Assembly (NCBI GenBank): GCA_033296885.1
Contig: MU863968.1
Coordinates: forward strand, 1 to 64,000
Origin: Triangularia verruculosa
Taxonomy: Eukaryota > Ascomycota > Sordariomycetes > Sordariales > Podosporaceae
Direction of reading: 5' to 3'
DNA length: 64,000 bases
Part shown: positions 22,184-34,825 of the stretch, piece after piece
Layout: each line of letters opens with the position of its first letter
Position numbering within the stretch: the first letter of the stretch is position 1
Notes under the pieces: model-generated
What the model was told of the DNA's origin: nothing
Databases searched by the model: none
The model's input: the letters and a program-made list of their open reading frames with translations, nothing else
Translations under genes and position numbers: made by a program

Positions 22184-23321
22184 TGTTGCGGTGTTGGATG
22201 GGCGTAAGGCGCTTGTGTGGTGGGATGCGCCGGGGCAATGGGGAGGTGAGAGTTGGGATGAGGTCTTGCTCGATGCGCCGCGGGCTACGGTACTGGGAGA
22301 GGTTGACTGAAGCTTCCTCGGAATACTGTGTATACTCTCGACTGAGTCAATCGGCTTGATATCGCGAGTCTGAGCTCGTAGTCGGCTCAAACAGCTGTAT
22401 TATGTGGTGGTGTTGACAAGAAGCTATCATCAGATAGCTGTCGTGGTTGGGGTCTTGGCTCACTGACCACGGTGAGCATCGGTGAACGATAAGATTAAGA
22501 CCCCTGGACGTTGGAGGCTGATGTTGGGGCTGGGACTGCGGGGTAGCAATGACGAACGACACTCCAGCCTTCCCCCACTTCTCCACAGTCCGTCTAGCGG
22601 CGAGCGGGTCCGAAGACGGCAGACACGGGAGCCTTGCCGGACGGACCCGGCCCTGGAACAAATGGTCAAATGGATTCTTCCACTGAACAATCCTCGGTAC
22701 AATTAGCATCGTCTAGATTTGGACACTTTTCCATACGTGACTACGTAATAGCGAATTGTAGACTGTATCCAGCCAGGCCTAAACAAGCCTTTTGGCCGTT
22801 GAGACGAGACGTGTCTAGGCGGTCAGAATTTTGTTCGTTTTTATACGTACCCAAACACCGACTTTTCTCCTTCATTGCTTCCCTTCATCCCGTAATTTCT
22901 CCGGTGCCCTGCTTGTCAGATTTATTTTGAATCTTTCATACACTTTTGTTCGTTTCTTCCGTCCATATTGAGTCTATTGCACCAAGGCCGCTTCCGTTCC
23001 CAGGTACCTGGACAGAAGAGACAAAGCAGTAAGGTACAGTACCTAGCTTACCTCAGGACGGTGTGGGGAGCTCGCAGCAGGACGCACATGGTGCTTATAC
23101 CCGAGGTCTCCAAACTGTCGCGCTCGGCGTTCAGACGGTTAGGAATGACCCCGCCAAAAACACCGGACGCTCCCCCCGCCCGTTTATCGTTGATCTCACG
23201 ACATCTTGCCCCCGTATATCCGATCAATACCCCCTACGCTGTCGAACGTCTCCCCAGCACCGTCGACACCTCACTGCTTCCCAGGATCCGAGCGCGCCAT
23301 CTCACGACAACCACATCCAAA
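22184..23321. other. divergent promoter region of VPS29 and AGX1
   Basis: About 1.1 kb. The frame of the aminotransferase stays open upstream to 22968, with in-frame ATGs at 22968, 23088 and 23145, so part of it (from 23088) may code an N-terminal extension. The rest shows no gene. Confidence 0.55.
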
Positions 23322-24688
23322 ATGTCTCAACCTGCCCACCCAACGCTCCTGATCCCAGGACCAATTGAGTTCGATGATGCTGTGCTCCAGTCCATGAGTC
23401 ACTTCAGGTATGTACCTGTGTCTATGATATTGCTCTGTCGTCCAGTTAGGCTTCAAGGCTCCAGAGGCTGACGCCCCTCCGTCCTCAACCTACAGTGAAA
23501 GCCATGTGAGCGCCGGTTTTGTTGCTACCTTTGGCGAGACTCTGTCTATGCTGCGCAAGCTGTTCCAGACCACCGATCCTGCGTCTCAACCATTCGTTCT
23601 CTCCGGATCTGGTACTCTCGGCTGGGATCTTGTTGCCGCCAACTTGATCGAGGCTGGTGAGGAGGTGTTGGTGCTTGGAACCGGTTACTTTAGCGATGGC
23701 TTTGCCGACTGCCTCAGAGTGTACGGTGCCAATGTCACCGAGCTCAAGGCTCCCGTCGGCACCAAGCCCACCCTCCCCGAGATTGAGAAGGCTCTGTCCG
23801 AGAAGAAGTACAAGGCGATCACTGTCACCCACGTTGATACATCGACTGGTGTTTTGAGCGAACTCAAGAACCTCTCTGCTCTTGTTCACAAGGTCTCCCC
23901 AGATACCCTCATCATTGTGGATGGTGTCTGCAGTGTTGCGTGCGAGGAGATTGATTTCGATGCCTGGGGTCTTGATGGCGTCGTTACTGCCAGTCAGAAG
24001 GCGATCGGCTGCCCTGCCGGTTTGTCTATTTCGATGTTCAGCGGCCGCGCCATGAAGGCTTTTGAGAACAGGAAGACGCCTCCCTCGGCCTACTTCGCCT
24101 CTATGAAGAACTGGACACCTAGTGAGCACAGCCTCCCTCATATACCCACACCATGCCGGATGGCCCGACTGATCCATTCTTAGTCATGCAAAACTACGAG
24201 GCCAAGAAGCCCTCATACTTTGCTACTCCCTCGCCACAGCTTGTCCGCGCTCTTCACACTGCTCTTAGCCAAATCCTGGCCAAGCCTGTGGCTGAAAGAT
24301 TTGCTGGGCACAAGGCCGCTTCAGATAAGATCAAGGCTGCTGTTGGTGCCCTTGGTCTGAAGCAGGTTGCTGCCAACCCTGATGAGCAGGCCCACGGCAT
24401 GACTGCCATCTACCTTCCGGAGGGTGTCAAGGGCGCTGAGCTTCTTCCTATTCTCGCGAAGAAGGGTGTTGTGTTCGCCGGCGGTATCCACAAGGAAATC
24501 GTCACCAAGTATATTCGTTTTGGTCATATGGGTGTTAGTGTGGTGAGTAATCCCGGCAGTTGTATGTCTGATTATCAAGCAGCAATGAAACTGACAATCC
24601 ACAGCTTGACCCCACCAGAGGCGATATCGAGCGCGCTGTCAAGGCTTTGGAGGAGGGCCTTGCTGAGCTGGGATATACCAAGCCTTAG
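23322..24688 (+). CDS. AGX1: alanine-glyoxylate aminotransferase
   Basis: Four exons, 23322-23407, 23496-24121, 24184-24542 and 24605-24688; 384 aa from this start, the same as yeast Agx1. It makes glycine from glyoxylate and alanine with PLP. Evidence: HPTLLIPGPIEFDDAVLQSM, SGSGTLGWDLVAANL, the HVDTSTGVL and IVDGVCSVACEEI strands, and the PLP-lysine segment VTASQKAIGCPAGLS. The ATG at 23322 has a strong fungal start context (CAAAATG). However, an in-frame extension from 23088 or 23145 ends with RARHLTTTTSK, which looks like a mitochondrial presequence and cleavage region. Longer and shorter forms could serve different compartments. The C-terminus (GYTKP) is not a peroxisomal PTS1. Confidence 0.93.
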
Positions 24689-25461
24689 ATGTAGATGAAT
24701 GTATGGATTGATGTGATGTTTTGGATCAAAAGAGCAGGGCAGTATGGCCCGTTGTTGGAGCAAAGGGGCTGTATAAAAGAAGCCACCTCTTAGACAATCT
24801 ATTACAAAGTGAATACACAACATCTTCCATGCCCGTTGCTCTTGTTCCTAAAGCAGTGATAGAAATGCAATGGCAGCAGGTTCGTTGGCTGCAAGCTGAC
24901 GTGCAGCCTGTTGCAGAGTAGTGGGTGTTCCCAAGCCACTGGAACCGAACAGTTGCTTGATGACGGCGTTGGCCAGGATGATTGGCTGAACATTGATGCT
25001 TGATTTCAAAGCCGCCGGATAATTAAAGGACCAGCTCCGGCGCCAAGCAGTCAAGCGCTTCTGGGCTTCTCTGGGAGGAGCCGACTCTCCACCGCCAGCG
25101 AAGCAGGCTGCTGCATGCAAGGCGGGGTTGCTCTGCTCGCCTAGCAACAATCGAGAGGCTGGTGGGGTTCGGCCTTCTGAGCTTTCGACCCGACGTTCAA
25201 TTCTCTTTTCCATACTTCCGTCATCCCACTCGACCCAGCACTTGCAACGCTTTTGCTTTTCTAAAATCCTGACCGCCCTCCCCCCCCGCCTCCAACTACA
25301 ACTTTTAACCATCGCCAAGGTGGACCGCGACCGTTGTGCCCGAGACCTCTCTCCCCGCAATATAACCTTTGCGCACCCTCTCGGCCTCGCAATCTTATCC
25401 TCCCCCACCCAGCCTCGTTTCCCAGCACCACGAACCCAGCGATAGGTGTGCGACTGCGACC
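24689..25461. other. intergenic between AGX1 and exportin-1
   Basis: Contains the AGX1 3' flank and the exportin-1 promoter. From 25180 the + strand becomes pyrimidine-rich, as expected of the leader before the 25462 start. A minus-strand open frame here (24848-25408) lacks any family resemblance. Confidence 0.55.
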
Positions 25462-28400
25462 ATGCCGGTCTCTATCGAGGAGTTGGACGCCACTGTCCGT
25501 GCCTTCTATGAAGGCCGCGGCGATCAGGTACTTTGCTGGTCCTATGCTTCTGCCTCTCACCGTCAATGATGATGCTAACCGCCGTCTCTGTTTACAGCAA
25601 AAAGCTGCCCAAGCCGCTCTGAACCAGGCAAGTCTGCCGCCCACCTTCTCGCCCCCGACACCGACACCGAAATACCTTGTGACTACCTCAAGCCGTCATC
25701 GACTGACTCTGCGATTGTAGTTCAAAGAAGACCCTGATGCCTGGTTGATGGTGGACGATATCCTCTCGAAAGCAAGCTACGAACAGACGAAATGTTGGTC
25801 CCCGATTCTTGGAGCTGATCAGAATGTAAAGAGATTGGCCTCGAGGTGATACTAACAAGGACTCTAGTCTTGGGCCTCCAAGTTCTCGACCATGTAATCA
25901 TGACGAGGTGGAAGGTTCTGCCACGAGAGCAGTGCCAAGGTAGGCCGCGATGGTGTCTTCAGTTGAACCCAAGATGCAGGTGAACTGACACCGCCTAGGA
26001 ATCCGCAACTTCGTCGTCTTGACCATCATGCAATGCTCGGGCTCAGAAGAGGCGCTCAAGGCCAATCGCACGCTACTAAACAAGCTCAACCTCGTCCTTG
26101 TGTCCGTCTTGAAGCAGGAGTGGCCTCATAACTGGCCCACATTCATCAACGAGATCATCACCGCCTGCCACTCCAGTCTCTCGGTCTGCGAGAACAACAT
26201 GACGATTCTGAGACTCCTCTCCGAGGAGGTATTCGACTACTCAGCCGAACAAATGACCTCCACCAAGACGCGTAACCTCAAGACCACGATGTGCAACGAG
26301 TTCTCTCAGATTTTCCAGCTGTGCCAAGAGATTCTCAACAGCGCGAACCAACCCAGCCTCATCAGGGCCACCCTCCAAACGCTGTTGCGCTTCTGCAACT
26401 GGATTCCTTTGGGGTACATTTTCGAGACGCCGCTCATTGACACTCTGAGGACCCGATTCCTCGAGGTGCCCGAATTCCGGAATCTCACACTTCAATGTTT
26501 GACGGAAATTGGTGGTCTGCAAACGGGAGGCCCTGGCCAGGTTAACTCTTACGATGAGCAGCTGGTCAAGATGTTCACCGAGACCTTGACACAAATTTCC
26601 AACATTATTCCTTTGGAGATGGACCTGAAGACAACATACCCTCAAAGTAACTCTCGTGATCAGGAGACTATTCAGAATCTGGCGCTTTTCCTGTGCAACT
26701 TCTACTCTGCGCATTTGCCACTGATTGAGAATCTTCCCAACCGCGATTTCCTCACTCATGGCCACTTCTACCTGATCCGCATCTCACAGATTGATGACCG
26801 GGAGATGTTCAAGATCTGCCTCGATTATTGGCTTAAGCTGGTGCAGGAGCTCTACGAGGAGATGCAATCGTTGCCCCTATCCGACATGACAGCTATGGGC
26901 GTCTTGGGTGGTGGCGGCGCCCCTAACCCGGCGTTGCTCAACAATTATCCCCTGCGCAAGCACAAATACAACGAGGTGCTGTCGAACCTGAGAGTGGTCA
27001 TGATCGAGAAGATGGTCCGACCTGAGGAAGTCTTGATTGTGGAGAACGACGAAGGAGAAATCGTCCGTGAGTTCGTTAAGGAGACAGACACTGTCCAGCT
27101 CTACAAGACAATCCGCGAATGCCTCGTCTACCTCACCCATCTGGATGTTGTCGACACAGAGCAAATCATGACCGAGAAGCTCTCGCGGCAGGTCGACAGG
27201 TCCGAGTGGTCGTGGCACAACTGCAACGTTCTCTGCTGGGCTATTGGGTCCATCTCGCTGGCCATGAACGAAGAGACGGAGAAGCGGTTTTTGGTGACCG
27301 TTATTAAGGAACTGCTTGGCCTTACCGAGATCCAACGCGGCAAGGATAACAAGGCTGTTGTCGCCAGTAACATCATGTACATTGTTGGACAATACCCTCG
27401 TTTCCTGAAGGCTCACTGGAAGTTCCTCAAGACGGTTGTCAATAAGCTTTTCGAGTTTATGCACGAGTCTCACGAAGGTATGTGTTTAATCACGAGTCAC
27501 GGAAAACTACTGGTGCACATTGCTAACTCTCGGACAGGTGTTCAGGACATGGCCTGCGACACTTTCATTAAGATCGCTAAGCAGTGCAGGCGTCATTTTG
27601 TTGCCCTTCAACCGAGCGAGACTGAACCCTTTATTGAAGAGATCATCCGGAATCTTGGTAGGATCACGTCCGATTTGACTCCTCAGCAAGTCCATACCTT
27701 TTACGAGGCCTGCGGATACATGGTGGCTGCCCAGGGCAACAGGAACATTCAGGAGCGTCTGTTGACTGAGCTCATGGCTATTCCTAACAATGCCTGGGAC
27801 CAGATTATCCAGGCGGCGACCCAAGATTCCACCATTCTCCAGAATGCCGATACCATCAAGATTATTGGCAACATCATGAAGACTAACGTCTCGGCCTGCT
27901 CGTCCATCGGCACATATTTCTTCCCCCAGATTGGTCGGCTTTACAGCAACATGTTGGAGATGTACGCCACTACGAGCCAGCTGATCTCCCAGGCTGTTGC
28001 CCGTGAAGGCGAGGTCGCGACAAAGATGCCCATCGTTCGTGGTCTTCGGACTATCAAGAAGGAAATTCTCAAGCTTGTTGAGACCTTCATTGACAAGGCC
28101 GAGGATCTGCAGACGGTCCGGGCCCAGATGGTTCCTCAACTCTTGGACTCTGTCCTCGTTGACTACAACCGGAACGTCCCCGGCGCCCGTGATGCCGAAG
28201 TTCTGAGGTGCATGACTGCCATGATCACCAAGCTTTCTGGATTGATGGAGGATCAGGTTCCAGTTATCATGGAGAATGTCTTTGAGTGCACTCTGGAGAT
28301 GATCAACAAGGACTTCTCCGAATTCCCCGAGCACCGTGTCGAGTTCTTCAACCTGCTCCGGGCCATCAACCTCCACTGCTTCCCCGCCCTGCTGAAGCTC

Positions 28401-29106
28401 GACAACCGTCAATTCAAGTTTGTGATTGACTCATGCTTGTGGGCCAGCAAGCACGACAATCGCGATGTGGAAACTGCAGGACTTAACATGTGCCTGGAGT
28501 TGATCAACAACATTGCCGAGAAGACGGACGTCGCCACCTCGAATGCCTTTTTCCAGCAGTTCTTCCTCCCCATTCTGCAGGATGTCTTCTTTGTCCTGAC
28601 CGATCAGGACCACAAGGCTGGCTTCAAGACGCAGTCCATGCTCCTGATGCGCATGTTCTACTTCATCGGCCCCGCCGATGGCACCCAGCCCAAGATTCAG
28701 GGGCCTATTTACACCCCAGACCAAGCTCAGGGGAACCCCAGCAACAAGGAATTCCTTGCTTTGTTTGTCAGCAACCTGCTTCAAAATGCCTTCTCCAACC
28801 TCACTGCGTAAGTAACACTTTTGGACTTTGCTTTGTTTTGCATATCCATAAACTAACGAGAAAAACAGCCCACAAATCACTGCCTTCGTGGAAGGACTCT
28901 TCACCCTCAACACGCAATACGACAAGTTCAGACTCGCGCTGCGCGATTTCTTGATCTCGTTGCGTGAGTTCGCTGGCGACAATGCCGAGCTCTACCTGGT
29001 GGAGAAGGAGCAGATGGAGCGCGAAGCCCGGCAGGCTGATTTGGACCGTCGTTCCAAGGTCGGTGGTCTGCTCAAGCCGTCTGAGCTCGAGGATGAGGAC
29101 CTCTGA
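25462..29106 (+). CDS. CRM1: exportin-1 (CRM1), nuclear export receptor
   Basis: Seven exons: 25462-25527, 25598-25627, 25721-25793, 25868-25939, 25999-27477, 27538-28807 and 28869-29106; 1075 aa, full length. CRM1 carries leucine-rich NES cargoes out of the nucleus with Ran-GTP. The CRIME/importin-beta N region reads FKEDPDAWLMVDDILSKA and DHVIMTRWKVLPREQCQGIR. The NES-groove region reads ELLGLTEIQRGKDNKAVVAS, and the tail ends DLDRRSKVGGLLKPSELED. Exon 2 is just 30 nt, and the intron after it starts GCAAGT, a GC donor. At the leptomycin-B position the residue is Thr (523), not Cys. Intron 27478-27537 is 60 bp without an in-frame stop; retention would add 20 residues inside a HEAT repeat. 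Confidence 0.97.
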
Positions 29107-31493
29107 CTGGACCAAGAGTTGCGTACCGAATTCGCACCCTCACACGAATCCAATTCAGTGACGGTAGAGCTGCGGCCGGATGGGGAATATGACGGCTGGG
29201 ATCTCTACGGGGTTTAGCAAGAAGTGCAAGAGGGGGTATTGCATAACCGTGACATTCCAGGTCTTTTTATTTTCTCAGGATTATGATGGATCTCGAGGGG
29301 TTTTTTTCTTTTTCTTGCGCCAGTCTATGTGACGCACTTGTAATGATACCATTAGAGAAGGGAACAAGTTTTTGTGGGCTTTTTTGTCACACACACACAA
29401 GGGAAACTGTGGCTCTCCTTGATCGAAAGATTGGGTTTTGGCGAACCTGCCTGCCCCCCTGAAATTGGGTGGAATTCTTTGCTTTTTTTTTTTTTGAGAT
29501 CATTTCATTGTGTGCGGTTGTCTCGTTCTCTCTTAGCGATTGGGTGTATGTGGAAAGTAAAAAAAACAAAAATTGATGATGCTGCGCTGCTGCTGGCCAG
29601 AATGAGATTGGTGTGGCTGATGTGATGTGTAAAGGGGATGGATGAAGTGGATGGTGAGATAGGGAGGTGAAATATTGCAGTTAATAGCCATATTGTTCTT
29701 GTCGAGGCTGGGTGTGAAACTTTGTATTAAGTTACAGAATTAAGAATGTGGTGAAGGTAGGGGAAAAAGGTGGTTGATGGAATATCTTGTTCAAGATCCT
29801 GCTTTTCGGTAAGAGCTATCTACGCAGTGAGAAACGGGAGACAAGCAAGGGTGGTAAGTTCAGGGGGAAGTATTTTTGTGAGGTGTTATTTTGTGGTGAT
29901 CTGTGTGTCAATCTCGAGTGTGCGGCGGTAGTTTTCACATGAAAGTCGAATAGGTAGGGGGGGAAATAGGGGTGATAAGTGCAGGTAAGTGCTGAGGTGG
30001 AAAAAAGGTGATAGTGAGGTAGTTGGGTTTTGGAGTAGGAGTCGAACGGGAAGTGGGTGGGGGGGGGGGGGGGGGGGATAATTTGTTGAGAAGAGGTGGG
30101 GGTTGAGAAGAGGTGATTAAGGGGGGGAGGAGAAACAGGACAAGGTTTTGTGTCTGGGCAAGGTTTTGACGTTTTTCTTTTTGGTCGGGTATAAGAGACG
30201 GGATGTTGGGCTTGCTTACTAGGATAGGCAGTAGGTCGTCTGGATTCCATCCGGGGAAGATTGAACCACAGGATAGATGTGATAGGACTTTGATAGCTTG
30301 CATGAGGTGCATGAACAAGCAACAAGACCGGGTATGTCGCCGCTTAATCCTCCACGTTCATGTAGTAGAAGCCTTGGTTCGGCAGGGTCAAATTTGTCAC
30401 GACGAGGAGGTCAGGTCTAGAACCCTTCTCATCTACGTATTCTCATCTCGATGTTTTACCCCACTAGGTAAGGTCATCAAATCTGTTTTTCATGAAACAT
30501 TGGTCTCCTGTAGACGTGTCTCAATCGGGTACCTTGCATATTTTCATCGGGACGGGGGATGGATATTCAGGGGGGGACGAAAATCTGGGGTGAAAGCCGA
30601 GGTAATGTATGTTACCTAGGTAGGATGTATGTACAAAGATTCGAGGAGTCACACCGGCAGGGGAGCAAATAGGAACGAATGGTCAGCAAACTTGTAGAGA
30701 TGCCGTCAGATCTGAGTGTGTCAAGGTGGTGGATGAGAATGTACTGTGACGATGGACAGAGGGCGAGATAATCTCCAGCCAGACACTACACTCACTTTGA
30801 CACTTTAAACACTAACTAGAAATCACAGCACCATCGAGAAAACCAGAATATAGTCAACCACCTCCATAAGGGCAGCATTATATGTAACTTCATTATCCTT
30901 CTCTCCTGTAGATCGGTAGTCCCCCAGTAACTGGACGTCACTTCCCTCTCTTCCAGATGTTGAAGTATTTCCAATACGAGAAGACGGGTATCAAAAGTGT
31001 AAAACTCCTTCTCTTTTTGGGTTGGCTTTTCCTCTCTCGCTCTTCCCTCTCCTTCATAGTCGTCGTCTGTAGTCATCATCGTCGTTCCATCGTCTTTATC
31101 ACCCTCCTCTACCTCTATACATAACTCCTATATCCCCTTATATCATCCGCCTGCGCCCTGACAGAAGTGGAGTTATACATGACCCCGAATCTTGCAATAT
31201 GTCCAAAAAAAATAAGTATGGCAAATAAATAGCGAGGATACATTTCAGATACAGTATCTCTTCCCTCGTCGATCCAGTTCAGTCTGGTTACGGGGGAGAC
31301 ACAAAACCGACTCATAATCGGTGTTGATAGGAGTGGACCAGGTAACAAGCGTACCATGGTGCGAGAATGGTGTAATGCATTCACATAAACCCATGATGCG
31401 CTTGTGCCCACCCATTCTATCAGTGTAAGTCAAGCTCCACATATATCATGATGACAAGCTCGACTGGCCGTGATGCAGTTTTTCAAGTTCGTA
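29107..31493. other. 2.4-kb convergent intergenic region
   Basis: Space between exportin-1 (+) and the bHLH gene (-), presumably holding long 3' UTRs. It includes T/A-rich patches near 29280-29500, a G-rich zone at 29930-30130 with a run of 19 G, and nothing recognisable as a gene. The long minus-strand ORF at 29816-30325 is low-complexity proline/serine text. Confidence 0.55.
30059..30077 (+). repeat. G19 homopolymer
   Basis: Nineteen consecutive G inside a G-rich segment. On the + strand it could form a G-quadruplex. Its true length is uncertain because sequencers miscall such runs. Confidence 0.85.
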
Positions 31494-32926
31494 CTACGCT
31501 TTGTTTCCAGCGCTAGCCAGCAGCCTCTCAAGCTCCTCGTTCTCCTTCACCAGTTGAGCGATCCATTCATGTGTTGCAATCAGCACACCAGCTTTGCTCA
31601 GATTCTGGTTGATGACCGTAGGGACGATTTCGTTCAGCTTTTCGAAACCCAGTTTGATGATGTTGCGGCGCTTCTGCTCGCTCCTGATATGGTTCTGCCG
31701 CTTTTGATCTTCCGTGAGGTTCTCTCGAGGCGGTTTCGCTGCGGTTGACTTCTTACGTTTCCCGTGGCCCGGCGGAGTGGCGCCCTCCTCGACGGCTGAG
31801 GCGGCGATAGATGGCTTTCGCCTCTTGGCAATTGGTGGTGACAAAGCGGTTCTAAGTGGCGACGGAACAGAAATAGGGGTCGCTTGGGTCACAGAGCGCT
31901 CTTGGTCTTCGTCTTCATCGTCCGAGTCTGTCGACTTGTCGCTTCTCCTTCGCTTTTTCAGGGCGCTGGATGAACCGTCGTTTTGTGGTGGATTTGGCAA
32001 AAGGTCGGACGTTTTGAGTTCCAGGGGCGATATTACCCCATTTGTTGTGCTTGTGGTAGGGTGGGATGCAGCCCATGGCTCAGGACTAGGGGCTCGTGTG
32101 GGCGCGTTGCTGTGATTCCTTTGCAGGCAGCTGAGCGTTGCAAGTTGCTTCGCGGCGATGTGTTCGGTTGATTCCCTTTCGTGCTTTGGAACGAAATGTT
32201 GCGCGTTACTAAAACTTGGATCGGATCCAAACTGGACTTCAACACCTCGCGGTGGTCTCGATGGTTGGGAATGGGATGGACCTGGGTCCGGAGCAAATAG
32301 GTTGAAATTATTCGCGTCTTGGTGTAAAGGCATTGCCATGCCTTGATGCATGAACTGTAGGTTGTTGTGTGAAGACTGCTGCTCAGCTGCGGGGAGCAGA
32401 GCTGTTGCTGCACTCAGGACATCGGCCGACGGTTGGCCTATTGGGGTGGAAGGGAAAGTGTTGTTGTTGCCGTGTGACCCATAATGAGGACGCATGGGAA
32501 GGGCTGAGTTGTACTGTTGCATGGGCTCCTGATAGAGCATGTTGTTGGGGTTGACTCCAAAGTTCAGCTCATGGCCAACCAGAAGTTCGTCAGACCACTG
32601 CGCCGAGTGCTGGCCCAAACCCTCACCCCATGATGTTCCTAGGTTGTCGTTCTGAAATCCGCCAAAGAATGACTGCAGGTAATCGGTGTCATGCGGGCCA
32701 AGAAGACTCTGGCCCTGTAGTTCGAGATCGCCAGGGTTGGCGAACAAGTCCAGATGGTCTGCGGTTGGGTCTCCGTTTGGATTGTTGATATCATCTGCAA
32801 GCACGCCATTAATACACGATCCAGCTCCTCCTTGTTCCTTGGACACCTACAGCCGAATGGAAGACCGCCGGGGGGCTGCGTCGGTCCCATCGTTTGCGGG
32901 CGCTGGGCCAAGAGCATATCCGCCAA
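31494..32926 (-). CDS. bHLH transcription factor (MLX/INO4-like)
   Basis: Two exons, 32926-32851 and 32794-31494; 458 aa. The DNA-binding domain is at the C-terminus: basic region RQNHIRSEQKRRNIIKLGFE with the H-E-R-type contacts expected for an E-box, helix 1 and a short loop to KAGVLIATHEWIAQLVKENE, ending in a leucine-zipper-like heptad. This layout resembles fungal INO4 and animal MLX proteins. Upstream are two basic nuclear-localisation-type stretches (KKRRRSDK, GKRKKSTAA) and a Gln/Asn/Pro-rich presumed activation region. The first exon (MADMLLAQRPQTM) is inferred: the downstream frame is closed just upstream, and GTAGGT donor plus TTGCAG acceptor restore frame. Its targets cannot be told; lipid or central metabolism is the usual theme in related factors. 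Confidence 0.85.
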
Positions 32927-34825
32927 CTGTCAAGAATGAAGAGCGTGTGCGTCAAGACCTCGAAGCCTCTGTGCTGTGCACTGCTGCTTCAGTTGATGCT
33001 GCCATAAACCGAAGAGGGCCTGGTGGTCATGCAAGCCTGAACGTTGTCAAGTGGCGTTGAATCGTGGAGGTGATGATGATGATGATGATAGAAGCTGGAA
33101 CGCCGATGAGCCACGTCGCTCGCGTGTAATTGTGGCAAAGGGGCAATCGTCACGTCGTAGCAGTTATGTGTTAGAAATGTGGGTGGACGGTACTGATGGC
33201 GGTGGTGGTGATAGTCGAGATACTGGTCGTGATGGTGGTTCAGGTGGGGAGCCAGAAGAGAGAGGCACATGCAAAAATCAAGAGGGCCCAGCTGCGTTCT
33301 TCAGGACGTGCAAACAGGGAGACGGAGAGCTGCAGGGAAGTATTTCTCCAGTTTCACGGCGACCACTCTGACGCTAGCGTTGTGCGGGGGAGGAACCGGG
33401 GGGGCCTCTGTTCCCGCCGACGGGCTGGGGTCCTGACGGGGATGACTGGACAAGGGGGTGGTCAGGGGGGTGAAAGGCAACCAAGCACGAGCTTGAAAGA
33501 AAATGAAAATAATTATCAGAAAACAAATTCAGACTCCCAAGCAATTATTACAAGGCTGACACGAACTCCTGCTGCTGGCTGGTCAAACAGAGAGAGAATA
33601 AGGAAGAGACCAGGTGTGGTTGATGTGGTTAGTGTGGTTGTGGTTACCTAGTAGTTCAGCCCTCTGCCAAATACCTGGAAGCAGTTGGCAAAGACAGGCA
33701 TACAGTGATGCCTTTGCTACCACCAACCAAGATGTGATGGGTGTCGTGAGATTGAAGAAAGTTGTTTGAGTGTGGTGGCATGCGGTGGCTTCCCAGAAGC
33801 CTCGGGAACCAAGACAGGCGGGGTGCTGCATCGCTTGCTTGATTTATGGATCTAAGCCCAATCCGGAGTCCTGCCGCTGCGGGTCCCCCTTTTCCGGTAA
33901 AGTCTCATTTGCTATTCGAATTGTGCATGATTTCCCACTTGCAACTAAGCGGGATATGCATCAGGCAGAGAATCACATGTGTTTTTCTATGCCCACCAAA
34001 GGCTTGGCTTGGCGCGACGGCAGCAACGTTTTCTCTGCAACAACAACGACTCTGCTGGAGCAGAGGGTGAGAGGTCACTTGGGCCGAGCCGCATACGTAC
34101 GAAAGAATAAGCAAGTATTTGCCTCATTCGCTTATCTTCATCTCGCCCTGCTTGTACCGGTAGATTCTTCCTCCGTATCTCGGATGCTTGGCAGCCCTTC
34201 AAACCCGGCGCTTCATCGGTTCGCTGACCGCACATTGGGAGAGCCACGCTCTGGGAAAACAACGTTCGAGAAGCGTGCTCTAGCTCGTCTGGGCGCTCAA
34301 TCCTGTCATTAAGGCCAGGCCCCAAAACGGTCACAGGGCCGAGATCACGCTGCAAGCCAGCGTCATGCCTTCGACGACATCTGCCGGCAGGGATCAGGAC
34401 GAGGCTCGAATCCCGAACCAAAACATTTCATAAGCGTCTTCTGTCAAAACGCTCGTCCGCAATTCAACTGCCCTTCCGAGCCATTCCGCCCGTTGTCAGC
34501 GGAGAGACGAGGGGCTCTCTGCGTTTTATGCGTCCCGCTCTGTTCCGCCATGTCCGCGGGGTCAGCCGTGACCGGTATTCGTAGGGTCGGCCAACCGACC
34601 GAGGCTCACGGGAACACGCTCGACCTCAAGGGCGGGTTGCCAGCGTTACATCACGCTCAAAAAGGAGTTTTTTGTATCACCACATTTTGCCATTGAATAT
34701 CACGTTTTTGTACTGCGACTCAGCTCGAGTCTCTTGTGTTCGTTTGGGTCTCACCAAGGTGTCGGCGTGTCACCGTGTCGGATATCACATCTTCAAAGTC
34801 ATCACCCCAACACCGGCCGTCTGGT
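32927..34825. other. 1.9-kb divergent promoter region
   Basis: Lies between the bHLH gene (-) and the TMEM135-like gene (+). It contains a GAT trinucleotide repeat at about 33071-33090 and GGT/GTG-rich stretches at 33190-33250 and 33615-33650. ORFs are short and overlap. A region this long before a regulator may hold a long leader, but no upstream-ORF structure could be confirmed. Confidence 0.5.

Noticed and set aside
24848..25408. 186-residue minus-strand ORF upstream of CRM1
   Set aside because: Lies in promoter and leader sequence of CRM1; no family match or plausible splice structure.
27507..28412. 300-residue minus-strand ORF
   Set aside because: Exact antisense of the CRM1 coding exons; its openness follows from CRM1 codon bias and it has no family resemblance.
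29816..30325. 169-residue minus-strand ORF
   Set aside because: Low-complexity proline/serine text produced by the G-rich zone with the G19 run; no conserved motif.
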